64,000 nucleotides of DNA from DASQPA01 sp963757335 (GTDB taxonomy: Bacteria > Acidobacteriota > Thermoanaerobaculia > Multivoradales > UBA5704): NCBI GenBank assembly GCA_963757335.1, contig CAVWRJ010000023.1, positions 1 through 64,000 on the forward strand, read 5' to 3'. The position numbers and the translations under genes are program-made. Positions 34,271 to 42,890 of the stretch are shown here, piece by piece; position 1 is the stretch's first letter; the number at the start of each line of letters is the position of its first letter. Below the pieces are notes generated by a model. It searched no databases. It was not told the DNA's origin and saw only the letters and a list, made by a program, of their open reading frames with translations.

Positions 34271-34338
34271 GGTACGGACGACTGGCTGCGCGAAGCGCCC
34301 GAAGGAGGCCGCCCGCAGGTTCAAAATGACCCAGTACC
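34271..34338 (+). repeat. Dispersed palindromic element, copy C
   Basis: Ends GGTAC (34271-34275) and GTACC (34334-34338) enclose the constant core ACTGGCTGCGCGAAGCGCCC with its GAAGGAGGCCGCCCGCAGG half. CCGGGGAGGGGG occurs directly on both sides (34261-34272 and 34337-34348), like a target duplication. It lies between convergent genes. Confidence 0.85.
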
Positions 34339-34353
34339 GGGGAGGGGGTTCGT

Positions 34354-35424
<1,071 letters not shown>

Positions 35425-35508
35425 GGTGTTCTCCCGAGAAACCGGGCCGGAACGGCCCGCCGCAGAGTAAACGCTGGCGCCCGGGGGGTCAACCCGGCTC
35501 ATGGAAAG

Positions 35509-35568
35509 GTACTGGCTGCGCAAAGCGTCCGAAGAAGCCCGCCCGCAGAATCAAACGGCGCCAGTACC
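35509..35568 (+). repeat. Dispersed palindromic element, copy D, with 9-bp flanking direct repeats
   Basis: A 60-bp unit with perfect 8-bp terminal inverted repeats GTACTGGC (35509-35516) and GCCAGTAC (35560-35567). CATGGAAAG stands directly on both sides (35500-35508 and 35569-35577), as expected for a target-site duplication. The core is a diverged form (GCAAAGCGTCCGAAGAAGCC). Confidence 0.88.
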
Positions 35569-35609
35569 CATGGAAAGCGAGCCACGAGTGCCTGATAGGC
35601 TCCCCCCCG

Positions 35610-38600
35610 GTGCCTCGATCCCGCCCGCTCTCCTGCCTCGTCGTCGGCGATGCCGCGGTCACCTTACGGTGCGCGGAAATCCTCCTCGAACACGGCCACT
35701 CTGTGCTGGGCCTGGTCACCGGGGACGGCCGGGTCGCCGCCTGGTCCGCCGAGCGGGGGGTGCCCTGCCGCTTCGCACCGCCAGAAGCGCCTCTCGGGCG
35801 AAGCGAGATCCTCGACCTCGTGGGGGGAGCCCCCTTCGACCTCCTCTGGAGCATTCACAACCTCAGGATCTTCGACCCCGAGGTCCTCTCGCTCCCCCGG
35901 CTTTTGGCGGTCAACTATCACGATGCCCCGCTCCCGCGGTATGCCGGCCTTCACGCCACGACCTGGGCGATCCTCGCTGGAGAGAGAGCCCACGGCATCA
36001 CCTGGCATCGGATGACCGCGAAGGTCGACGCCGGGGACCTCCTCCTCCAGCACCCGGTCCCCATCGAGCCCGGGGAGACGGCGTGGACCCTGAACGGCAG
36101 GTGTACCGAGGCCGCCATCGACACCTTCCCCCGGCTGATCGCGGGTCTGGGCTCGGGAGGGCTCGTCCCCCTGGCCCAGGGGCGCGAGGGTCGCAGCTGG
36201 TTTCCCGGCTGGCAGAAGCCGGCGCCGGGCTGCGTCGTCTCGTGGGAGACCCCGGCCGAAAGGATCTCGGCCTTCGTCCGCGCCCTCGACTTCGGGGCGG
36301 CGGATCACCCGCTCGGGCTTCCGAAGATCCTCGCTCCGCGCGGCACCTTCCTCGTCGAAAGCGTCGAGGTGCTCGACCGGAAGAGCGGCGCCCTTCCGGG
36401 CACCGTCGTGACCGCGGGTCCTGGCGGAGTCGAGGTGGCGACGACCACCTGGGACGTTCGTCTCGGATCGGTGGCCGAGTCCGGAGGAGTCAGGCTCCCC
36501 ACGGCGGAGCTGGCTTGCCGCCTCGGCCTGGCGCCTGGCCTTCGGCTCCCGTCCGCCGCTCCCGAGGCGGACAAGCTCGCCGTCCGGGAGCGGTCGCTCC
36601 ATGGCCAGGAGGGGTATTGGACCGCCGTGCTCGCAGACCTCTCCCCCCTGGCACCTCCCGGTTTCGAGGACGGCGATGCCGATCACGCCGAGGATGCCGA
36701 GACGGACGGCGTCCGGCAGATCGAGGTGGAGGTGCCGCCGGAGGTGTCGGAGTCTCTCCCCCCGGGTGCCGGCGGGCTCCTGGCCGCTCTCCTCGCCTGG
36801 CTGCTGGCGGAGATCGGTCAACCGTTCGACGTGGCCTTGGGCGAGCCCGGGCTGCGGCGCGAGCTCCTCGCCGCCGGCTGGACGGGGCTCCTCGCCCTCC
36901 GGCCGCCGCTCAAGGTCGAATGGGCCGGGCCGATGGGGCCGATGGGGCCGATATCCCTGGGCGCCTTCGCGGCGCGGCTCGCCGAGCAGCGCCGCCAGCG
37001 GGAGGCGCGGGGCACCTATCCCGTCGACCTGGCGGCCCGGAGCCGCCGGCTCCGCTCGCGCTCCGGCCGCGGGGAGCCGGCCGTCGCCGTGGATCTCCTG
37101 TCGGAGGGGGAGGACAGCCCCCTCCTGCCCCCGCTCGGAGCCGCCACCCTCGCGGTGACGATCGCCGGGGACGGCCGGCGGCTGATCTGGCGTTGCCGGG
37201 AGGGCGGACTGGCGGCGGATCGCCCGGCGGATCGCCTGGCACTTTCAGCCGGTCGGTTCCTGGCCTGGCTGGCGGTCGAATCGGCTGGCACCTCGGGCAC
37301 CTCGGGCCGGAGTCTCTCTCGCTCGACGCTCCCCGAGCTGTTCCGGGAGCAGGTGGCCCGGACCCCCGACGACCCAGCCCTCGAAGTGGACGGCGAGCGT
37401 TGGAGCTACCGCCAGCTCGCCCGGCGCGCCGGACGCCTGGCCGCCGCCCTCAGCCGGCGGGGGGTAGGGCCGGAGCGGCTGGTCGCGCTGCGTCTGGAGC
37501 GGCTGCCCGACCTGGTCACCGGGATCCTGGGCACCCTCGAAGCCGGCGGCGCCTTCCTGGTCCTCGATCCCGCGGACTCGCCGGAGCGCCGGGCCCGCCT
37601 CCTGGCGGAGGCCCGGCCCGCCCTCGCCTTGAGCCCCCAACCTCTCGCTCCCGATCTCCCCGTCCATCCCATCGCGCTCGCCGACGCCCCGGAGACGCCC
37701 GAGCTCCCGGCGCCGGAGAGCGTTGTGGCGAGCTGGAACCTCGCCTATGTCGCCTTCACCTCGGGATCGACCGGCGCGCCCAAGGGGGTCGCCGTCGAGC
37801 ACCGTTCGATCGTCCATTACCTCCGCGCCGCCGGGCCTCGCTTCGGGCTCGGTCCCGGGGACCGCCTCCTCCAACTCGGCTCTCCCGCCTTCGACCTCGC
37901 CTACGAGCAGATCTTCGGCGCGCTCTGCCACGGGGCCACTCTCGTGGGGAGGACGGGGCCGCGCCTGCCGGAGACCCGCGAGCTCCTCGCCGAGTGCGCC
38001 CGGCTGGGGATCACCGTCCTCGACCTCCCGACCGCCGTTTGGGAGCAGGTCACCCGGGACCTGACGGAAGGCGCCCTCGCCCTTCCTCCCGCCCTGCGGC
38101 TGGTGGTGATCGGCGGCGAGGCGGCGGACGCCGCGCTGGTTCGAGCCTTTCTCCGCGCGGCCGGGGGGAAGGTGCGCCTGCTCAACACCTATGGCCCCAC
38201 GGAGTCGACGATCGTCGCCACCTGGTGGGAGGCCCCGGCCGAGGCTGCGCGCCTGCCTGCGGGCGAGCCCATCCCCATCGGGGTGGCCGTCGAGGGGATC
38301 GAGACGCATGTCTTAGACCCCGAGCGGTGGCCGCCGGTCCCGGTCGCCCCCGGAAAGATCGGCGAGCGGATCGGCGAGCTGTGGCTGGGGGGAGCCGGCC
38401 TCGCCCGGGGCTACCACCGCCGGCCGGCGTGGACCGCCGCCCGCTTCATCGCGGTGGAGGCGTGTGGGGGGCAGCGGCTCTACCGCACCGGGGATCGGGT
38501 CCGGCAAGGCCCCAGGGGAGAGCTGGAGTTCCTCGGCCGCCTGGACCGTCAGGTCAAGATCGCCGGTCACCGGGTCGAGCCCGGCGAGGTGGAGGCCGTG

Positions 38601-39917
38601 CTCAAGGAAATCCATGGCATCGTCGACGCCGCGGTTCTGCCGGTCGCCGGGGAGCGCGGTCCTCTCCGGCTCGCGGCCTGGGTGGTGCTCCAGGGGAGGA
38701 CGGGGGAGGAGGTCTCGATCGCGGCGATCCGCGCTGCCGTCGGCCTCCGGCTGCCGCCCTTCCTCCGTCCCACCCGCATCACTCCGATCGCCGCGCTCCC
38801 CCGTTCCCCGGCAGGCAAGGTGGATTTTCGCGCGCTCCAGGAGATCCGGCCTGCCGAGGGAGAGGGGCCGCGGGCTCCCGCCGTCCTCCACCTCGCCAAC
38901 CCGCCGCGCGACGGGATCGAGGCGACGCTCGCCGCCCTCTGGGAACGCCTCCTCGGCGCCGGCGCGGTCTCCAGAGACGCCGATTTCTTCGACCTGGGAG
39001 GAGACTCGCTCACCGCGGTCGTGCTCCTCCTCGAGATCGAAAAGCTCCTCGGCCGGCGGGTGCGGTTGGCGAGCCTCCTCCGCGCGCCGACGCTCGCCGC
39101 CCTGGCCGAGGAGATCCGGGCCCTGGGGAAGGAGGATCGCCCCCGCTCCTCCTGCCTCGTGCCCCTGCAACCCGCCGGGCAGGCGCCACCGCTCGTCTGT
39201 GTCCACGGGCTCGGCGGCCACCTCCTCCGGCTGATTCCCCTGGCCCGCTCGCTGGCGCCCGACCAGCCCTTTCTCGGCCTGGAGAGCCCCGGCCTCGACG
39301 ACGACGAGCCGATCCCGAAGACCGTCGAGGAGCTGGCGCGGCTCTTCCTCCGCGAGCTGCGGCAGCGGGTGGGAGCGGGGCCCTACCATCTCTGCGGCAT
39401 GTCCTTCGGCGGCATCGTGGCGTTCGAGATGGCGCGGCAGGCGAAAGCGGCAGGGGAGGAGATCGCGCTCCTCGCCCTCTTCGACACCGACCTCTCCGAG
39501 GTCCTCCCCGGCTTCGAGCCCGAGGGACCCGACCGCCTCGACCAGCTCCTGGGCCGTCTCCGCCGCACCGTCGGCGACCGCCTGGGGAGGAGCCGGCGGC
39601 ATGCCCGCCGCCTGCTCCAGGGCCAGGACGGGATCGAGAAGGCCAACGAGTATCGCCACTACACCCGCGTCCTGCGGGAGAACGACCGGGCCCTTTCGCG
39701 CTACCGGCCGGGGCCCTACCCCGGCAAGGTCACCTACTTCGCCGCCACCGAAAGAGACCCCGCCGTCTTCGCCGAGTTCGTCCGCCAGACCGGCTGCGAG
39801 CTGGAGATCGTACCGACCCCCGGCGACCACCTCGGCATGCTCGAGCCGCCTCACGTCGAAGTTCTGGCCGGGGAGCTGCGGCGCCTGACGGCCGCCGCTC
39901 CGCCAATGTCTTCCTGA
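35610..39917 (+). CDS. One-module NRPS: formyltransferase, adenylation, carrier, thioesterase
   Basis: A 1435-residue synthetase. Residues 1-300 are a methionyl-tRNA-formyltransferase-like domain (NYHDAPLPRYAGLHATTW with the catalytic Asn/His, and KVDAGDLLLQ). Residues 330-565 look like a decayed condensation domain without HHxxxDG. The adenylation domain spans about 575-1085: A3 YVAFTSGSTGAPKGVAVEH, A4 FDLAYEQIF with the Asp that binds the alpha-amino group, A5 NTYGPTEST, A7 YRTGDRV and A10 Lys in SPAGKVDF. The carrier Ser is in DLGGDSLTAV, and a type-I thioesterase follows (GMSFGGIVAFEMA; His in TPGDHLGML). It would load and perhaps N-formylate one amino acid. No partner synthetase or PPTase is close. 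The start is GTG 35610 without a clear ribosome binding site. Confidence 0.85.
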   Translation: MPRSRPLSCLVVGDAAVTLRCAEILLEHGHSVLGLVTGDGRVAAWSAERGVPCRFAPPEAPLGRSEILDLVGGAPFDLLWSIHNLRIFDPEVLSLPRLLAVNYHDAPLPRYAGLHATTWAILAGERAHGITWHRMTAKVDAGDLLLQHPVPIEPGETAWTLNGRCTEAAIDTFPRLIAGLGSGGLVPLAQGREGRSWFPGWQKPAPGCVVSWETPAERISAFVRALDFGAADHPLGLPKILAPRGTFLVESVEVLDRKSGALPGTVVTAGPGGVEVATTTWDVRLGSVAESGGVRLPTAELACRLGLAPGLRLPSAAPEADKLAVRERSLHGQEGYWTAVLADLSPLAPPGFEDGDADHAEDAETDGVRQIEVEVPPEVSESLPPGAGGLLAALLAWLLAEIGQPFDVALGEPGLRRELLAAGWTGLLALRPPLKVEWAGPMGPMGPISLGAFAARLAEQRRQREARGTYPVDLAARSRRLRSRSGRGEPAVAVDLLSEGEDSPLLPPLGAATLAVTIAGDGRRLIWRCREGGLAADRPADRLALSAGRFLAWLAVESAGTSGTSGRSLSRSTLPELFREQVARTPDDPALEVDGERWSYRQLARRAGRLAAALSRRGVGPERLVALRLERLPDLVTGILGTLEAGGAFLVLDPADSPERRARLLAEARPALALSPQPLAPDLPVHPIALADAPETPELPAPESVVASWNLAYVAFTSGSTGAPKGVAVEHRSIVHYLRAAGPRFGLGPGDRLLQLGSPAFDLAYEQIFGALCHGATLVGRTGPRLPETRELLAECARLGITVLDLPTAVWEQVTRDLTEGALALPPALRLVVIGGEAADAALVRAFLRAAGGKVRLLNTYGPTESTIVATWWEAPAEAARLPAGEPIPIGVAVEGIETHVLDPERWPPVPVAPGKIGERIGELWLGGAGLARGYHRRPAWTAARFIAVEACGGQRLYRTGDRVRQGPRGELEFLGRLDRQVKIAGHRVEPGEVEAVLKEIHGIVDAAVLPVAGERGPLRLAAWVVLQGRTGEEVSIAAIRAAVGLRLPPFLRPTRITPIAALPRSPAGKVDFRALQEIRPAEGEGPRAPAVLHLANPPRDGIEATLAALWERLLGAGAVSRDADFFDLGGDSLTAVVLLLEIEKLLGRRVRLASLLRAPTLAALAEEIRALGKEDRPRSSCLVPLQPAGQAPPLVCVHGLGGHLLRLIPLARSLAPDQPFLGLESPGLDDDEPIPKTVEELARLFLRELRQRVGAGPYHLCGMSFGGIVAFEMARQAKAAGEEIALLALFDTDLSEVLPGFEPEGPDRLDQLLGRLRRTVGDRLGRSRRHARRLLQGQDGIEKANEYRHYTRVLRENDRALSRYRPGPYPGKVTYFAATERDPAVFAEFVRQTGCELEIVPTPGDHLGMLEPPHVEVLAGELRRLTAAAPPMSS

Positions 39918-39995
39918 GCGAGCGCAAGCGTGGGGCGCGCCAGGACCTATAATCGGGCACTGACAATACCGATAAGGGCGTTCCAGCAATCAGCC

Positions 39996-40844
39996 ATGGG
40001 ATGGAAATGGATGCTTCTCACAGTGCTGGTATTGGTGGTCCTCCTCGCGACTGTCCTTCTCTATGGGAAAATCCGTTGGGAATCCGGCACGAAAAGAATG
40101 CGCGAGAGGCTCGAAGTCGCCAGAGTCCCGATTCAGCCTAATGTTTTTCGTGGAGGTGAGATCGAGGGCCTGCCCGCGCCCGTTCAGCGCTATTTTCGTG
40201 CGGCGTTGATCGAGGGGCAGCCGATCGTGGCCGCCGTCCGCGTGGAGCACAGAGGTACGTTCAATCTGAACGAGACCTGGAAACCGTTCACCTCCACCCA
40301 GCGCGTGGTCACGCGCCGGCCCGGCTTCGACTGGGACGCGCGCATTTCGATGGTGCCCGGCTTGACCGTGTACGTGCACGACGCCTATGTCGCCGGCGAA
40401 GGCATCCTGCACGCGGCGGTGCTCGGACTGGTTTCCATGGCCGACCTGCGCGGAACGGGCGAGATGGCACAAGGCGAGCTGATGCGCTTCTTTGCCGAAG
40501 CTGCCTGGTACCCGACCGCGCTCCTACCCAGCCAGGGCGTACGCTGGGATCCCGTGGACGATCGGTCCGCCCGCGCGACCCTGAAGGACGGGGATCTCAC
40601 GCTGACGTTGCTGTTCCATTTCGAGGAAGACGGGCTGATCGATACCGTGCGGGCCGAAGCGCGCGGCCGAACGATAGGAGCCAAAGTGGTGCCCACACCC
40701 TGGCAAGGCCGGTTCTGGAACTATGCCGTGCGAGAGGGCATGCGCGTGCCCCTGGAGGGTGAAGTGGCCTGGCTGCTGCCGGAAGGGGTGAAACCGTACT
40801 GGCGCGGGCGGATCACCCGCGTGACCTATGAGTTTGCCAGGTAG
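39996..40844 (+). CDS. DUF6544-like membrane-anchored protein
   Basis: A 282-residue protein with an N-terminal membrane helix (WMLLTVLVLVVLLATVLLYG). The soluble part (LPAPVQRYFRAALIEGQPIVAAVRVEHRGTF, then KPFTSTQRVVTRRPGFDWDARI and PYWRGRITRVTYEF at the end) resembles proteins labelled DUF6544/DUF6920, of unknown function. ATG 39996 is chosen; the frame upstream of it lacks similarity. Base use is a little lower in GC than the flanking genes. It follows the NRPS-like gene by 78 bases but I see no functional link. Confidence 0.7.
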   Translation: MGWKWMLLTVLVLVVLLATVLLYGKIRWESGTKRMRERLEVARVPIQPNVFRGGEIEGLPAPVQRYFRAALIEGQPIVAAVRVEHRGTFNLNETWKPFTSTQRVVTRRPGFDWDARISMVPGLTVYVHDAYVAGEGILHAAVLGLVSMADLRGTGEMAQGELMRFFAEAAWYPTALLPSQGVRWDPVDDRSARATLKDGDLTLTLLFHFEEDGLIDTVRAEARGRTIGAKVVPTPWQGRFWNYAVREGMRVPLEGEVAWLLPEGVKPYWRGRITRVTYEFAR

Positions 40845-40944
40845 CCGTGAGGGGCTATCAGGGTCCGGCGCAGTACCCGGCCTCCCACCTGCCTGGCCCT
40901 ACTCCTTGGTGGTACAATCTTACCGTTGTCTTACTGGAGGCTCT

Positions 40945-41193
40945 ATGACGACTCGGCTTTCGACCAAAGGGCAACTGATCCTCCCCAAGGAGATTCGGGA
41001 ACGCCACGGCTGGGGTCCTGGGGTCGAATTGGAGATCGAGGAACGCGGAGACTCCGTCGTCCTGCGCAGGCGGGTGGATGTCCCGGAGACGACACTCGAA
41101 GAGCTCCTCGGCTGCACGGGCTATCAGGGGCCGGCACACAGTCTGGAGGAGATGGAGGCGGGCATCGCTCGCGGGGCGCGCCGGAGCCGATGA
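40945..41193 (+). CDS. AbrB/MazE-type (VapB-like) antitoxin
   Basis: An 82-residue swapped-hairpin antitoxin: RLSTKGQLILPKEIRERHGWGPGVELEIEERGDSVVLRR is the canonical SpoVT/AbrB fold; the C-terminal half (TTLEELLGCTGYQGPAHSLEEMEAGI) would wrap the toxin. TGGAGG is placed well before ATG 40945. Possible -10 TACAAT at 40913-40918. The stop overlaps the toxin start (ATGA), the normal arrangement in which the antitoxin autoregulates the operon by binding its promoter. Confidence 0.9.
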   Translation: MTTRLSTKGQLILPKEIRERHGWGPGVELEIEERGDSVVLRRRVDVPETTLEELLGCTGYQGPAHSLEEMEAGIARGARRSR

Positions 41194-41591
41194 TCGCGCT
41201 CGATACCAATATCCTCATCCGAGTCCTCACGCGAGACGATCCGGCTCAGGCGGAAGCCGCGGCCGCGTTCTTAAGGCGGGAGAGCTCCTGGATCCCCAAG
41301 ACCGTCCTGCTCGAGACCGAGTGGGTGCTCCGCTACACCTATCACCTCGATCGTGTCCCAGTGTACGAGGCCCTGCTGCGACTCGTCGGCTACCGTGGAG
41401 TCGAGATCGAAGACTGGGAGGGGGTGGTGCGGGCCCTTTCCTGGTATCACCAGGGGCTCGACTTTGCGGACGCCCTGCATCTCGCATCGTGTGGTGGTGC
41501 CGAGCGCTTTGCCACCTTCGATCGTCCGCTTTTCCGGGCTTCACGAACCTGCGAGGGTGCCCCCGTGGTCGAGTTGGTCCCCCTCGCCTGA
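41190..41591 (+). CDS. PIN-domain toxin (VapC-like ribonuclease)
   Basis: A 133-residue PIN nuclease. Acidic metal ligands are in IALDTNILIRVLTRDD (Asp5), LLETEWVL (Glu near 41) and GLDFADALHLA (Asp near 93-96), with FATFDRPL near 115 as the last. ATG 41190 overlaps the antitoxin stop. VapC toxins cut tRNA or rRNA and are neutralised by the partner. A 315-bp minisatellite begins 37 bases after the stop. Confidence 0.9.
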   Translation: MIALDTNILIRVLTRDDPAQAEAAAAFLRRESSWIPKTVLLETEWVLRYTYHLDRVPVYEALLRLVGYRGVEIEDWEGVVRALSWYHQGLDFADALHLASCGGAERFATFDRPLFRASRTCEGAPVVELVPLA

Positions 41592-41627
41592 GGACCTCCC
41601 TACCCCTCCATCGCGAGCCATCCCACC

Positions 41628-41942
41628 GTAACCGTGCGCCGGCAATCCATGACGGTGCGCAGTGCGGCAGTGACGGTGCGCCGGGAATCCATGACGGTGC
41701 GCAGTGCGGCAGTGACGGTGCGCCGGGAATCCGTAACGGTGCGCGGTGCGGCAGTGACGGTGCGCCGGGAATCCGTAACGGTGCGCGGTGCGGCAGTGAC
41801 GGTGCGCCGGGAATCCATAACGGTGCGCGGTGCGGCAGTGACGGTGCGCCGGGAATCCATGACGGTGCGCGGTGCGGCAGTAACGGTGCGCCGGGAATCC
41901 ATGACGGTGCGCGGTGCGGCAGTGACGGTGCGCCGGGAATCC
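41628..41942. repeat. Minisatellite of alternating 21-bp half-units (42-bp period)
   Basis: Fifteen contiguous 21-bp half-units: eight of type GTGACGGTGCGCCGGGAATCC alternate with seven of type ATGACGGTGCGCGGTGCGGCA-like, sharing ACGGTGCGC. Changes are mostly single bases. No gene is supported although both strands stay open. The remaining gap (41943-42045) shows nothing recognisable. Confidence 0.93.
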
Positions 41943-42045
41943 AGGACGACGAACCGGCCCCTCCGCAGCCTGCGCGAGCCTCTTTACGCGGCGCCCACCC
42001 GCCCGGTGAGGCGGCACTCGCTGATAGGCTGTGGACGCGCTCCCC

Positions 42046-42333
42046 CTACGATCGATGCGATGCCACCCACTCCCGCAGTGCTTCGTCCATACGTGTCTGC
42101 CAACCTTCCCCCGTAGACTTGAAGTACTCGACAACTTCGGGGCTATACCGAAGAGAGAGGAGGATCTTCTTGGCTTTCCTCCCTGGCCCTCGCTGACCGG
42201 GACGACGCACGGTAGCGTCCTTCCAGAACCCTTCCACCGCCGCAGGGTCATTGGGGTCATAAGGGCAATCCGGATCTTGGACTCGTTCCGGCGCTCTTGC
42301 GACCGCCGCGACCTCCTCAGGGCTCTTGGGCAC
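42046..42333 (-). CDS. BrnA-like antitoxin, orphan
   Basis: About 95 residues, similar to BrnA-family antitoxins: PNDPAAVEGFWKDATVRRPGQRG followed by the ribbon-helix-helix part KKILLSLRYSPEVVEYFKSTGEGWQTRMDEALREWV. GTG 42333 gives a normal start (VPKSPEEVAA); a TTG at 42366 would add 11 hydrophobic residues. The BrnT ribonuclease is usually upstream of brnA, but the 92-bp gap to the divergent gene is too small, so the toxin is missing. Orphan antitoxins can act as anti-toxins for other loci or as remnants. Confidence 0.75.
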   Translation of the reverse strand: MPKSPEEVAAVARAPERVQDPDCPYDPNDPAAVEGFWKDATVRRPGQRGPGRKAKKILLSLRYSPEVVEYFKSTGEGWQTRMDEALREWVASHRS

Positions 42334-42425
42334 TGTGTAAACGTAGTAAAAAAAAGAGAACGTCAAGCATCCAGCCCCGGGCCTCGAGGGTGCATCCTGA
42401 TAGGCTTCCCCTGAGGAGGCACCAT

Positions 42426-42650
42426 ATGAGGAGCGGCCCGATCGACCTCAGCCGGATCGAGGTCGTGGACGACGAGACAGCGCGCATCCTGCGCGGTAAG
42501 ACGGGAGCGGAGAGGCTCGCCATGGCGAACGACATGTTCAACTCGGCGCGCCGCATGCTCCTCTCCCACCTGACCGCCGAGCACCCGGACTGGAGCGAGG
42601 AGCAGGTGACCCGCGAGGTGGCACGCAGGATCTCGCATGGATTCGTCTGA
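42426..42650 (+). CDS. Rv0078B-related antitoxin-like small protein
   Basis: A 74-residue protein: IEVVDDETARILRGKTGAERL, then MFNSARRMLLSHLTAEHPDWSEEQVTREVARRISHG. This layout matches small proteins described as Rv0078B-related antitoxins, common in Planctomycetes, Acidobacteria and others, and often followed by a nucleotidyltransferase-like partner. GAGGAG lies before ATG 42426. No partner follows: only 5 bases separate its stop from the left end of the DUF1670 element, so insertion may have cut it off. The family name rests on my reading of the motif alone. Confidence 0.65.
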   Translation: MRSGPIDLSRIEVVDDETARILRGKTGAERLAMANDMFNSARRMLLSHLTAEHPDWSEEQVTREVARRISHGFV

Positions 42651-42716
42651 GAACTTGTGAAAAAACCGGTTTGCCGGAGCTAGTTGCGCCGGGCTCTAGG
42701 AATGCAATGAGAAACT

Positions 42717-42763
42717 AGCCCCGGAGGGGCAGCGGCATTTAGCCAGGGGCGTAAGCCCCTGGT
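42717..42763 (+). repeat. Left subterminal inverted repeat of the DUF1670 element
   Basis: A 47-bp segment with two hairpins, AGCCCCGGAGGGGC and CCAGGGGCGTAAGCCCCTGG, of the REP-like kind. A further CCCCGGAGGGGC occurs at about 42790. Confidence 0.85.
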
Positions 42764-42842
42764 TTCGTCAAACCCATTGAATCCAAAGCCCCGGAGGGGC
42801 GACGGCAATCGGCGACCTAGAACTGCCTTCGCCCCTACCTTC

Positions 42843-42857
42843 CAGACATATGTCCGG
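42843..42857. repeat. Left 15-bp direct repeat CAGACATATGTCCGG
   Basis: Contains the palindrome GACATATGTC; it stands 34 bases before the DUF1670 ATG. The identical site is at 44542-44556. Confidence 0.9.
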
Positions 42858-42890
42858 GTTACGCTGGGCCGTATCTGGAAGGAGGAACGG

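Noticed and set aside
35501..39952. A very long open frame overlapping the NRPS-like gene in another frame
   Set aside because: In DNA this rich in GC, frames stay open by chance. The overlapping translation is Arg/Pro/Gly-rich with no motif, while the other frame has a full set of synthetase motifs.
41628..41942. Coding tandem-repeat protein (for example MTVRSAAVTVRRES repeats)
   Set aside because: All frames are open because of the unit length (42 bp) and composition. There is no ribosome binding site and no similarity outside the repeat.
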